A DNA stretch of 64,000 nucleotides from Erysipelothrix sp. HDW6C. Its GTDB lineage: Bacteria > Bacillota_I > Bacilli_A > Erysipelotrichales > Erysipelotrichaceae. The notes beneath the pieces are model-generated. The model was not told the DNA's origin and ran no database searches. It was given only the letters and a program-made list of their open reading frames with translations. A program made the translations under genes and the position numbers. The stretch spans positions 1,612,001 through 1,676,000 of the forward strand of contig NZ_CP049861.1 of assembly GCF_011299615.1 (NCBI RefSeq), given 5' to 3'. Shown here one piece after another: positions 36,352 to 44,891 of the stretch. The stretch's first letter is position 1, and every line of letters begins with the position of its first letter.

Positions 36352-37407
36352 TTAACGTGATTTAAAGAATTCTGGGATATCGTTGTTTGTGTCCTTACGT
36401 TCAGTTGTTGTTTGTGCACCTGAGCGTGATTCCGTATGAACGACTTCTTTTGTTTCTTTATGTAAATCATCAAATCCTGTCGCAATAACGGTAACAATAA
36501 TAGCATCACCAATATTTTCATTGATTGCAACACCAAAGATGATGTCAATATCATTGCCAGCTGCATCACGAATGTAATCAACAGCTTCACTTGCATCTTG
36601 AATTGAGATGGAATCGCCACCAGTAACGTTAACGATTGCATTACGAGCACCGTCAATTTGTGCTTCAAGTAATGGTGAAGTAATTGCTTTTTGTGCAGCT
36701 TCAATGGATTTGTTTTCGCCTTGAGCCATACCGATTCCAATTAATGCTGATCCTTGACCTTGCATAACGGAACGTACATCGGCGAAGTCCAAGTTAATCA
36801 TTGCCGGAACTGCAATGAGGTCTGTAATGGTTTGAACCCCTTGACGAAGCACATTATCTGCTTCTTTGAATGCTTCTTGGAACGGAATGCGTCCGATAAC
36901 TTCAAGAAGTTGATTGTTGCTGACAATAATTAGAGAATCAACATATGTTTTTAATTCTTCCAATCCTGCTTCAGCTTGTTGGGAACGACGACGCCCTTCA
37001 AAGGTGAATGGTTTTGTTACGATACCAACAACAAGTGCACCTTCTTCTTGTGCAATTTTTGCTACAAGTGGTGATGCCCCTGTTCCTGTTCCACCGCCAA
37101 GTCCGGCAGTGACAAAGACCATATCTGCGCCTTTTACAGCATCGCGAATCTCAGCTTCACTTTCGACAGCCGCTTTGCGACCTGTTTCGGGATTTGCGCC
37201 CGCACCAAGTCCCTTGGTTACTTCACGACCAAGTTCGATACGATTGACAACTGGTGACACGTTGAGTACTTGCAAATCTGTATTTGCGACATAGAACTCG
37301 ACACCCTTCATTCCTTCATCAACCATGCGGTTGACGGCGTTATTTCCTGCGCCACCGACGCCAATAACTTTGATTCTTGCTACTGCATGTTGTAATTGTG
37401 TACTCAT
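36352..37407 (-). CDS. ftsZ: Cell division GTPase FtsZ
   Basis: 351 residues. The N-terminal [17 protein letters not shown], tubulin signature GGGTGTG, and the T7 synergy loop ([11 protein letters not shown]) are intact; the C-terminus [10 protein letters not shown] is the peptide that binds FtsA and other partners. It polymerises into the Z ring at midcell. A short linker (about residues 318-340) separates globular domain and tail. Adjacent to ftsA as usual. Confidence 0.98.
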   Translation of the reverse strand: MSTQLQHAVARIKVIGVGGAGNNAVNRMVDEGMKGVEFYVANTDLQVLNVSPVVNRIELGREVTKGLGAGANPETGRKAAVESEAEIRDAVKGADMVFVTAGLGGGTGTGASPLVAKIAQEEGALVVGIVTKPFTFEGRRRSQQAEAGLEELKTYVDSLIIVSNNQLLEVIGRIPFQEAFKEADNVLRQGVQTITDLIAVPAMINLDFADVRSVMQGQGSALIGIGMAQGENKSIEAAQKAITSPLLEAQIDGARNAIVNVTGGDSISIQDASEAVDYIRDAAGNDIDIIFGVAINENIGDAIIVTVIATGFDDLHKETKEVVHTESRSGAQTTTERKDTNNDIPEFFKSR

Positions 37408-37413
37408 ATTTTA

Positions 37414-38661
37414 CTAATCCTCCAGTTTACGTTCGAAAAACATGTTTTTCAGTTTTTGTGTTATTGAATCATCTTTGTCATCTTGATTGTATTGTATCAC
37501 AATCCGTTTAAATTCATCTTCGTCAACGCTTGAGAATGAACGCTCACGATAGATTTGATGATCCTTGTATAAGTAGAAGGCCCCCACCAATGATGTCAGA
37601 CCAGGGTCTTTAACACCAAATGTTGTTGAACGGTAGTTTACCGCCTCAGCAACAGATTGCTTTTTAATAAAATTGGTTACGCCATCAATCTCACTTGCTT
37701 CACCCGATATGACAAATCGTGGTTCACCCAATTCAAAGATTGGTTCACAGCGATCCAGTATATCTGCAATGAATGCACGAATATCATCAGCAACAAGTTC
37801 CATAAGATCCTGTTGTGACAACGTGTGCGTTGTTGATTTGGTTGACCACATAAAGATTGGGTCTTGACCTGGTGATGCTTCATCCAAGTCAACATTAAAA
37901 TACAACAAGCGATGTACAACATCGGATGGTACTTTCAAGGTTGTTTCAATCTTCTTCATAAATGTGTCAAAGCCGGCATCAATATAATCATTGGAAACCA
38001 AGACACCTTGGTAGAATAAAGACATGCGTGTCATTTTCTCATTGAGTGTCAAACCAATGACAGGTTTGTCAATGGATGCTTCAAAAAGCGATGCTTCTTT
38101 CGCAAACCCAATGTCATCCGTTATGATGTCAATAATTTGCAATCCTGATTTCTCAACCGCAGTTACATAAGGAAAGATAATTGATTGCTTTCCATAATAG
38201 CATTCTGCTTCGATTGTTAAGGAATCACTCTTTTCATTCAAAGGTAACTTGCGTGTTGAACTACCATTGACAAAGAACTTACTGAATAAGATGTTTGTTA
38301 ATATGTATCCTTCGGGATACGATGCTTCTTTTAATTCTTTATAAGCATGGCGGATGTCGGTTTCCGCAATCCTACCTGCAATAGGTACACGAATTTGTCG
38401 ATTAACGCGTTTTGTATGAATCCCAGGAACCAAGAGTAAGACGCGTTTTACAACGACGCCAAGGTTACGTGATGCATTCTCAACTGCTTTTTTTATGGAG
38501 TCAACGACATGTGTTTCACTCATAATGGCATAGCCTGCTACACCCAAGTGCGCCACACGTTCTACTTTTAAGATATTTAACCTACCATTGAAAAATTGAC
38601 CAACAAGTAAGCGTACTTCATGATCCGCAATTTCCAGAGCAGCGATAATTTGTTTTTCCAT
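37414..38661 (-). CDS. ftsA: Cell division protein FtsA
   Basis: 415 residues, actin-like. IIAALEIADHEVRLLVG is a variant phosphate-1 loop, and a later FVISGEASEIDGV region matches the adenosine motif of FtsA/actin proteins. It anchors FtsZ filaments to the membrane; the usual C-terminal amphipathic helix is plausible in TQKLKNMFFERKLED. The ATPase motifs are less canonical than in B. subtilis, suggesting divergence. ATG 38661 follows GAGGAGGTTCGCAG. Confidence 0.9.
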   Translation of the reverse strand: MEKQIIAALEIADHEVRLLVGQFFNGRLNILKVERVAHLGVAGYAIMSETHVVDSIKKAVENASRNLGVVVKRVLLLVPGIHTKRVNRQIRVPIAGRIAETDIRHAYKELKEASYPEGYILTNILFSKFFVNGSSTRKLPLNEKSDSLTIEAECYYGKQSIIFPYVTAVEKSGLQIIDIITDDIGFAKEASLFEASIDKPVIGLTLNEKMTRMSLFYQGVLVSNDYIDAGFDTFMKKIETTLKVPSDVVHRLLYFNVDLDEASPGQDPIFMWSTKSTTHTLSQQDLMELVADDIRAFIADILDRCEPIFELGEPRFVISGEASEIDGVTNFIKKQSVAEAVNYRSTTFGVKDPGLTSLVGAFYLYKDHQIYRERSFSSVDEDEFKRIVIQYNQDDKDDSITQKLKNMFFERKLED

Positions 38662-38784
38662 CTGCGAACCTCCTCGTACTATTAACATAATATCACAATA
38701 GGAAGTATTATTAAAGGCATTAAATGGACACTTAAACAGAATTTTCACATTTGAAATTTATGTGTATTTATTTAAAGAACCTAC

Positions 38785-38813
38785 TTGATTAAAATTTAGC
38801 CCTATGATATAGT
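38785..38813 (+). promoter_or_regulatory. Promoter of rpmB
   Basis: TTGATT (38785-38790), 17-nt spacer, TATAGT (38808-38813); about 40 nt upstream of the start codon. Confidence 0.75.
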
Positions 38814-38853
38814 AACTAAGCGTTATAACTTAGATAAGAAAGGGGGTTACGGT

Positions 38854-39045
38854 ATGCCTAGAGTATGTTCAGTAACTGGCAAGAAAACACTATCCGGAAA
38901 CAAGCGTTCGCATTCACTTCGTGCAACACGTCGTAAGTGGAGTGTTAACTTACAAAAAGCGACTATTATGGTTGACGGAAAGCCAACTAAAGTCCGTATT
39001 TCCGCCCGTGCATTAAAGACATTGAAAGCACAACAAGCTAGATAG
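38854..39045 (+). CDS. rpmB: 50S ribosomal protein L28
   Basis: 63 residues, strongly basic. [27 protein letters not shown] and the C-terminal [13 protein letters not shown] match L28, with a single N-terminal cysteine (C5) rather than the four-Cys zinc ribbon. Start ATG has AAGAAAGGGGG upstream. Monocistronic, divergent from ftsA and convergent with thiN. Confidence 0.97.
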   Translation: MPRVCSVTGKKTLSGNKRSHSLRATRRKWSVNLQKATIMVDGKPTKVRISARALKTLKAQQAR

Positions 39046-39056
39046 TAAATAAAAAC

Positions 39057-39073
39057 AACGGTGAATCACCGTT
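39057..39073. terminator. Bidirectional terminator between rpmB and thiN
   Basis: AACGGTG-AAT-CACCGTT hairpin followed by T tract on the plus strand; its 3' part overlaps the thiN stop, serving the convergent gene too. Confidence 0.9.
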
Positions 39074-39668
39074 TTTTTATTTCATTCGATTGTATAATTA
39101 AGGCGCTACCGCCCTCTAAAGTCATGATTCCTGTCTCCCCTATAATTTCATTGGAAGTAAGATAGGTATCTCCAAATTGAACGCTTCGCTCATAAAGAGG
39201 GTATTTAAACCCTTCCAATGTAATGGTTAAAGGTTCAATAACCATTACTGAGAAATACTGATAATGATTTTTATTAACACTATGACGTCCTGCGTCATAT
39301 TTTTTTATGCGATTTTGCGCATCCACAATCGTGATACGGCTGTCCATAATGGCTGTGATAATATTGGTATACTCGTGATCACGGCGTCTTCCCAAGCCAC
39401 CCACAACTAAGATTTCATCATAGGTGTCACATTGCTTGTAGGCAAAATAGAAGTCCGTGTCATCTTTTTCTGGTTTTAAACGGATAGTTTCATCCGCATA
39501 GTCTTTGATTTGTTCATATTCTGCTTCTGTAACAGAATCAAAATCTCCACAAGCGAGTTTGATAGAAAGACCCTTGTTTATACAAACAAGGGCTCCATAA
39601 TCAACACCAATAACATCACCCTCGACGGCTCCTTCGAAGTCTCCAAGAACTAATGTTACTTTACTCAT
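39066..39668 (-). CDS. thiN: Thiamine pyrophosphokinase
   Basis: 200 residues. GDFDSVTEAE and KDDTDFYFAY supply metal and ATP ligands, and GGLGRRRDHEYTNI is the family motif (usually GGxGGRxDHxLxN). It converts thiamine plus ATP to thiamine pyrophosphate. The start overlaps rpe by ATGA. Located at the end of the priA-thiN run as in other Bacillota. Confidence 0.95.
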   Translation of the reverse strand: MSKVTLVLGDFEGAVEGDVIGVDYGALVCINKGLSIKLACGDFDSVTEAEYEQIKDYADETIRLKPEKDDTDFYFAYKQCDTYDEILVVGGLGRRRDHEYTNIITAIMDSRITIVDAQNRIKKYDAGRHSVNKNHYQYFSVMVIEPLTITLEGFKYPLYERSVQFGDTYLTSNEIIGETGIMTLEGGSALIIQSNEIKKR

Positions 39669-40315
39669 AAGAGTGACGCGACTGCCTTCTCAATATCATC
39701 GCCAAAAACATAGCTTCCGGCAACCAGAACATCCGCACCGGCCTGACGGCATTTCAATCCTGTTTGATCGTTTATGCCACCATCAACTGAGATTAAGTAC
39801 TCATAGCCATTGACACTGCGATACTCGGCAATTGCCTTGATGCGGTCGACAATTTCGTGCATAAACGATTGACCCCCAAATCCAGGCTCAACACTCATTA
39901 CAAGTACCAAATCAACATGCTTCAAGTATGGAACAATGGTATCCAAATCAGTTCCAGGACGCAATGTGATTCCAGCTTTTACGCCACGTTTCTTTAATTC
40001 TTTCACTGCAGCAATACCTTCAGTTGCATCTGCAAAACATTCTACATGGAATGTAATGGCATCTGCCCCTTTGTCGATAAAAGCATCGAAGTACTTTTGT
40101 GGATCGACAATCATTAAGTGAACATCCATAAATAAATCGGATACATGATCAACTTGTTTCATAATGTCAGGACCAAAGCTAATGTTGGGAACAAAAACCC
40201 CGTCCATAACATCGTAGTGTAACCATTTGGCTCCAGCAACTTCAACGCGTTTTAATTGCGTTTTCATATCGCTAAAATCGAGTGCTAAAACTGATGGTGC
40301 AACGATTCGTGTCAT
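39665..40315 (-). CDS. rpe: Ribulose-phosphate 3-epimerase
   Basis: 216 residues, TIM barrel. APSVLALDFSDM, HYDVMDGVFVPNISFGPDIM, HLMIVDPQKY, VEPGFGGQSF and VDGGINDQT contain the metal-binding His and Asp residues. It interconverts ribulose-5-phosphate and xylulose-5-phosphate. ATG 40315 follows AAGGAGGAATCACG and overlaps the rsgA stop (ATGA). Confidence 0.97.
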   Translation of the reverse strand: MTRIVAPSVLALDFSDMKTQLKRVEVAGAKWLHYDVMDGVFVPNISFGPDIMKQVDHVSDLFMDVHLMIVDPQKYFDAFIDKGADAITFHVECFADATEGIAAVKELKKRGVKAGITLRPGTDLDTIVPYLKHVDLVLVMSVEPGFGGQSFMHEIVDRIKAIAEYRSVNGYEYLISVDGGINDQTGLKCRQAGADVLVAGSYVFGDDIEKAVASLL

Positions 40316-41166
40316 CGTGATTCCTCCTTGATGAGCGCAACGCAATCAACATAGTGCTGATAACGGCGACTAGAAATTTCATTCGATTCAACTTTCTCTT
40401 TTATTTTACATCCTGGTTCCTTAAGATGCAAACAATCACGATAACGACATTCACCATGGTATGGTTTAAAGTCGGGAATTGTTTGTGCCATTTCCTGAGC
40501 GCTTACGCTACTAAAATCAAGTGATGAGAAACCCGGTGTATCTGCCAACCAACCACCAGCAATCGGATACAGCTGATTGTGTCGTGTTGTATGGCGTCCA
40601 CGCCCTAAGGCTTTGGATATTTCTTGTGTATTCAATTCTAAGTCTTCATTAATACGATTGAGAATGCTCGATTTTCCAACACCACTTTGGCCTGCCAAAA
40701 CTGAAAGTCGTCCATTAAGGATTGCTTCAAGAGGCTGTGTTGGTAAGTTTTTTCCTGTTAAAATTAGTTGATAGCCATGGTCTTTGTATTCTGCTGTGAT
40801 TTCAGAAATCAATTCAGATGATGCCAAATCCGCCTTGGATACAACAATAATAGGTTCGATGAATTCCAATGAGATTAAGAAAATAAGGCGGTCTACCAGT
40901 GTGTACGAGAAGTCTGGTTCTTTTGACGACATTACAATTAATGCCTGATCAATGTTCGACACAAGGGGGCGAATCAATTGATTCTTCCGTTCAAGTACCG
41001 CTTGGATGACCCACTTTTCTTCTGTGAATTCTACTTGGACACGATCACCAACTGTTGGTTTGTTACCCAAACGTAATTTCCCCATTGCAATGGCAATATG
41101 AAATTCACCATCAAAGAATACAGTATAGCGATTGGATACAATGCGTGTAATAATTGCTTCTTTCAT
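40312..41166 (-). CDS. rsgA: Ribosome small-subunit-dependent GTPase RsgA
   Basis: 284 residues. An N-terminal OB domain precedes a circularly permuted GTPase (G4 VVSKADL precedes G1 GQSGVGKSSI and G3 DTPGFSSL). A C-terminal zinc knuckle with CRYRDCLHLKEPGC follows. It checks late maturation of the 30S subunit. It lies 3 nt downstream of prkC, whose product is known to sit in this operon in many Bacillota. Confidence 0.96.
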   Translation of the reverse strand: MKEAIITRIVSNRYTVFFDGEFHIAIAMGKLRLGNKPTVGDRVQVEFTEEKWVIQAVLERKNQLIRPLVSNIDQALIVMSSKEPDFSYTLVDRLIFLISLEFIEPIIVVSKADLASSELISEITAEYKDHGYQLILTGKNLPTQPLEAILNGRLSVLAGQSGVGKSSILNRINEDLELNTQEISKALGRGRHTTRHNQLYPIAGGWLADTPGFSSLDFSSVSAQEMAQTIPDFKPYHGECRYRDCLHLKEPGCKIKEKVESNEISSRRYQHYVDCVALIKEESR

Positions 41167-41169
41167 AAT

Positions 41170-42921
41170 TTAATCCTTTGGTTTTTCGGAATTCGCTGGT
41201 TTCTCAGGTTCAGTTGGTTTCTCAGGTGTCACGGGTTTATCAGGAGTAGCAGGTTTTTCCTTTTCAATGTAATAGAAGAGCGTGACATAATTATCGTCAC
41301 GTTGAACAAAGAAACTTCCAGGTAAAGGATCGGTTCGAATTACAACCCCATACTGCAAGGCAGCAATTGTCGTCTCACTCATACCATCTTGGGATATTTC
41401 TTCCGTACGAACCGTCAATCCCATGCCTTCAAGTTTGCCTTTTGCTTCATCAATTCCCATACCGACAATATCGCTTGGAATTTGAAGTTGCACTTTACCA
41501 CTTACATAAATAATGAGTTCTCGTTTTTGGTTGGGAATAATTTTTTCACCCGCAGTAAGTCCCTCTTGACGTATGATAATACCGGGTTCCATAGCGTTGG
41601 TTGCTTCTTCGCGCTGCTTTAATTCAATCTTTGTATTCACTAGAAGCGCACGCGCCTCTTCAACCGTCTTCCCTGTCAAATCAGGGACTTCAAACATCTT
41701 CCCTTGGGACACCGTTAATTTAACCATGTCGCCTGGACGGGCAATGCCATCTACACCTGGACGTGAACTGATAACTATACCGAGTTCGTGATCATCGGAA
41801 TACTGATAGGTATAATTCGGATTCACATTCAACCCCAGACCTTCCAGGGTTTCCGTTGCCTTTTCAGCAGTCATCCCTTCTACTTTAGGGATTTTGATTT
41901 CTGACAAGGGTTTTGGTCGGGTAAACATCCAGATAAGCCCAATGAGTAAAACAACACTCAAACCGATTCCAGAATAAATCATGATTTTCTTGCGACGTGC
42001 TTTTACTGGATCAATTTTCGGTTGAACAATGGTATCCAATTTATCAATAAGTTTGGTCCCTTCATCATCCGCCGCATCTGCTTCCCAAATTGGTTCTTCA
42101 GCACGACTTGGATCAAGGCAGTCTTGCAAATCATCGATCATTTCCTCGATATTACCATAGCGGTAATTGCGATTTTTATGAGTTGCTTTAGCAATAATGT
42201 TTGCAATGGAGTTTGGTAAGGTTGTATTGAACTTCTTTATGGATGGGAATGGATCGCGCATGTGTTTCATGGCAATCTCGACAGGTGTTTCTCCGCGATA
42301 CGGAACATCGCCTGCTAACAATTCATAAAACACAACCCCTAAAGCATAGATATCAGATTGCACACTTGCTCCCTCACCGCGTGAGAGTTCTGGAGCCATA
42401 TAATGAACCGATCCCAATACAGAATCAGAACGGGTTAACTGTAAAGCATCTCCAGCTAAGGCAATGCCAAAGTCAGTAATCTTCACGGTACCATCATCTT
42501 TAACCAAAATATTTTGCGGTTTGATGTCACGGTGAATGACTTTCTTCTCGTGTGCAACCTGCAGGGCATAACACAACTGACGCATAATTGCCGTTGCTTC
42601 AACCTTATCCAAAGCCCCTCGGCGATGAATGAGTTCTTTTAATGTGGTGCCACGAATGACTTCCATGACAATATAATGTTGACCGTTGTCTTCACCGACA
42701 TCATAAACATCAACAATTCCTGAGTGATCCAAACCACTCGCTGCATTCGCTTCTCTTTGGAAACGTAACAAAGCAACGGGGTCATGGGATAAATCACCAC
42801 GCAAACGCTTTAAAGCAACTTCACGGTTCAGCACCGTGTCCATTGCCAGAAATACATCAGCCATACCACCATTACCAATTTTCTTAACCAATAAGTAACG
42901 GTTTCCTATCATTTCGCTCAT
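41170..42921 (-). CDS. prkC: PASTA-domain Ser/Thr protein kinase
   Basis: 583 residues. Cytosolic kinase (about 8-270): GNGGMADVF loop, K38 in VALKRL, HRD at 130-132, DFG at 150-152, APE. One transmembrane helix (about 313-334) is followed by three extracellular PASTA repeats (from about 342), then a proline/glutamate/lysine-rich tail with PEKP repeats. It senses peptidoglycan fragments and phosphorylates wall and division targets. Its start abuts the stp stop. Confidence 0.97.
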   Translation of the reverse strand: MSEMIGNRYLLVKKIGNGGMADVFLAMDTVLNREVALKRLRGDLSHDPVALLRFQREANAASGLDHSGIVDVYDVGEDNGQHYIVMEVIRGTTLKELIHRRGALDKVEATAIMRQLCYALQVAHEKKVIHRDIKPQNILVKDDGTVKITDFGIALAGDALQLTRSDSVLGSVHYMAPELSRGEGASVQSDIYALGVVFYELLAGDVPYRGETPVEIAMKHMRDPFPSIKKFNTTLPNSIANIIAKATHKNRNYRYGNIEEMIDDLQDCLDPSRAEEPIWEADAADDEGTKLIDKLDTIVQPKIDPVKARRKKIMIYSGIGLSVVLLIGLIWMFTRPKPLSEIKIPKVEGMTAEKATETLEGLGLNVNPNYTYQYSDDHELGIVISSRPGVDGIARPGDMVKLTVSQGKMFEVPDLTGKTVEEARALLVNTKIELKQREEATNAMEPGIIIRQEGLTAGEKIIPNQKRELIIYVSGKVQLQIPSDIVGMGIDEAKGKLEGMGLTVRTEEISQDGMSETTIAALQYGVVIRTDPLPGSFFVQRDDNYVTLFYYIEKEKPATPDKPVTPEKPTEPEKPANSEKPKD

Positions 42922-43644
42922 CTAATCACCCTCCACCAAAATTATTGAAATATTATCATAACCACCGGCTTGGTAAGAGAGTTCCATAAGACGATTGCGT
43001 ATTTCAAGTATTTTATCTTTCTTCATTGTTTCTTCAATTGTGAGATGGGGCACATACCCATGCAAACCATCGGATGACATCAGCAGGTAATCCCACCCTT
43101 TTTCTATATGAATAGTTTCATAGGAAATGCGCTCATCAATCCCTACCGCATTCATTAAGACATTACGTTTGGGATGTTCATCGACTTCTTCAAGACTAAT
43201 TTCATTGCGCAGATACATTTCATAGGCATAGGTTTGATCGTGACTTAAGACCTGTAAGGTTTCCCCTTCATAGCGATAAATTCGACTGTCACCAATGTTA
43301 AATGCAATAGCCTCACCGGCAAGAATGACACAGGCAACAAGTGTTGTTCCCATACCGTTGTACTCTGGTACAACTAAAGACTCATGATATGCAGCCTTGT
43401 TGACTTCTGTAATCGTCCTGTTAAACCAAGTCATCACTTCATCGGTATCGATAAAAGACTGCACCTCTAAAAAGGCGTCACGAATCATACGGACGACCAT
43501 TTGACTGGCAACTGCGCCAGCATTGGCACCCCCAATACCATCACAAACGATGGCAAGTAAGGCATTGTTATTTTCGACTACTGCAACAAAGTCTTGATTG
43601 TCTTTGCGAAGGAGCCCTATTTCACTGATGCTTGTATATTTCAC
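42922..43644 (-). CDS. stp: PP2C-type protein phosphatase
   Basis: 240 residues. RKDNQD, CDGIGGANAGAVAS, GMGTTLV, NIGDSRIYR, SSDGLHGYV and YDNISIILV are the PP2C motifs; the aspartates bind two metals. It opposes PrkC, encoded next. The start is GTG at 43644, with GAGGTTC placed 7 nt upstream. Also called PrpC. Confidence 0.96.
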   Translation of the reverse strand: MKYTSISEIGLLRKDNQDFVAVVENNNALLAIVCDGIGGANAGAVASQMVVRMIRDAFLEVQSFIDTDEVMTWFNRTITEVNKAAYHESLVVPEYNGMGTTLVACVILAGEAIAFNIGDSRIYRYEGETLQVLSHDQTYAYEMYLRNEISLEEVDEHPKRNVLMNAVGIDERISYETIHIEKGWDYLLMSSDGLHGYVPHLTIEETMKKDKILEIRNRLMELSYQAGGYDNISIILVEGD

Positions 43645-43675
43645 GAACGAACCTCACAATTTCTACTCATTAATC

Positions 43676-44890
43676 TTAACATGTTCGCTTTAATTTAGCG
43701 ATATAAAATCCATCCCCTTGGGTCTGCAAGGGATCCATTGTTTCTGCTTCAAGACAGATATAGTTTTCATGATTGGCAAGAAAGTCTGCAACTTGGCGCT
43801 CATTCTCTTTTTTGTTTAAAGTACATGTGGAGTAAACCAGAATACCATCAACAGCAACCATCGGTGCGACATGGGCAAGCATTGCCTTTTGCAGCACAAC
43901 CAAATCATCCAAATCACTGGGTTTGATATGATATCGCAAGTCATGTTTATGAGATATTACCCCCAAACCAGAACACGGTGCGTCAACAAGAATACGATCA
44001 TACAGTGTCTCACTCGTGAAATCTAAAACATCGCTTGTATGAATGGACGCATTGTGCACATTCGCACGTTCCATAAGTTCTTCTGTTGCCTGTGCACGGG
44101 ATGCATACAACTCAACACCGTCAATATGTCCCGTGTTATTCATCATGGCTGCGATTTGTGATGTTTTCGTACCAGGACCACAACAGCAGTCCAAGACACG
44201 CATGTTTTCCATCAAGTCCATACGTTTAACGACTTCCTGTGAGTTAATATCTTGGATGAGCACATAACCCTCACGCAGCACGGGACTCTTAAAGAGTGGC
44301 GCCTTCGCAATTGGATGTCCATTTAATGTCCCAAAAAGTTCATCGTCAATCTCTGCAATTGGCTTTAACGTATTGAAGCGCACATACGATGGACGTATCG
44401 TTTGACAGTATTGCGCATAGCCAATCGCAAACGCTTGGTCATACTGTTTGCTCAATAACTTTAGAATCCACAACGGCATGCTGTATTCAATGGATGCTTG
44501 TTCAAGGGGATTCCCTTCCAATGGACGCTCACCCCGTTCAATTACGCGTTTTAGGACGGCATTCACGACACCGCTGTAACGGTGTTGTTTGACCCGTTTG
44601 GCCAAATCAACCGACTCATTTACAACAGCGTAATCTGGGATTTTATCCATTTTGAAAATTTGTGCACACCCCATTTTTATAATCAGTTTCACTGCTTCTG
44701 GCAACTTTGCATCCACAAAATCCTCAAATTGGTAGTCCAAGTAAAGACTGTGTTGGAGCGTCGTGTAAACCAAGGCACTTACAAAAGCTTGATCCTCTGA
44801 TGATAAATCAAGTTCCTTGAGCACCAAATGGGCATGGCGGTCTTTAAAGTAGACCTCACTCAATACTTTGTAGCTTTCAATTCGTCTCAT
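43676..44890 (-). CDS. rsmB: 16S rRNA (cytosine-967-C5) methyltransferase
   Basis: 404 residues. An N-terminal NusB-like helical domain (about 1-140) is followed by a SAM-dependent methyltransferase: LDCCCGPGTKTSQIA is the SAM site, VDAPCSGLGV and YSTCTLNKKENE carry the two catalytic cysteines. It starts 1 nt after priA stops. In many Bacillota def and fmt lie between priA and rsmB; here they are absent. Confidence 0.94.
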   Translation of the reverse strand: MRRIESYKVLSEVYFKDRHAHLVLKELDLSSEDQAFVSALVYTTLQHSLYLDYQFEDFVDAKLPEAVKLIIKMGCAQIFKMDKIPDYAVVNESVDLAKRVKQHRYSGVVNAVLKRVIERGERPLEGNPLEQASIEYSMPLWILKLLSKQYDQAFAIGYAQYCQTIRPSYVRFNTLKPIAEIDDELFGTLNGHPIAKAPLFKSPVLREGYVLIQDINSQEVVKRMDLMENMRVLDCCCGPGTKTSQIAAMMNNTGHIDGVELYASRAQATEELMERANVHNASIHTSDVLDFTSETLYDRILVDAPCSGLGVISHKHDLRYHIKPSDLDDLVVLQKAMLAHVAPMVAVDGILVYSTCTLNKKENERQVADFLANHENYICLEAETMDPLQTQGDGFYIAKLKRTC

Positions 44891-44891
44891 A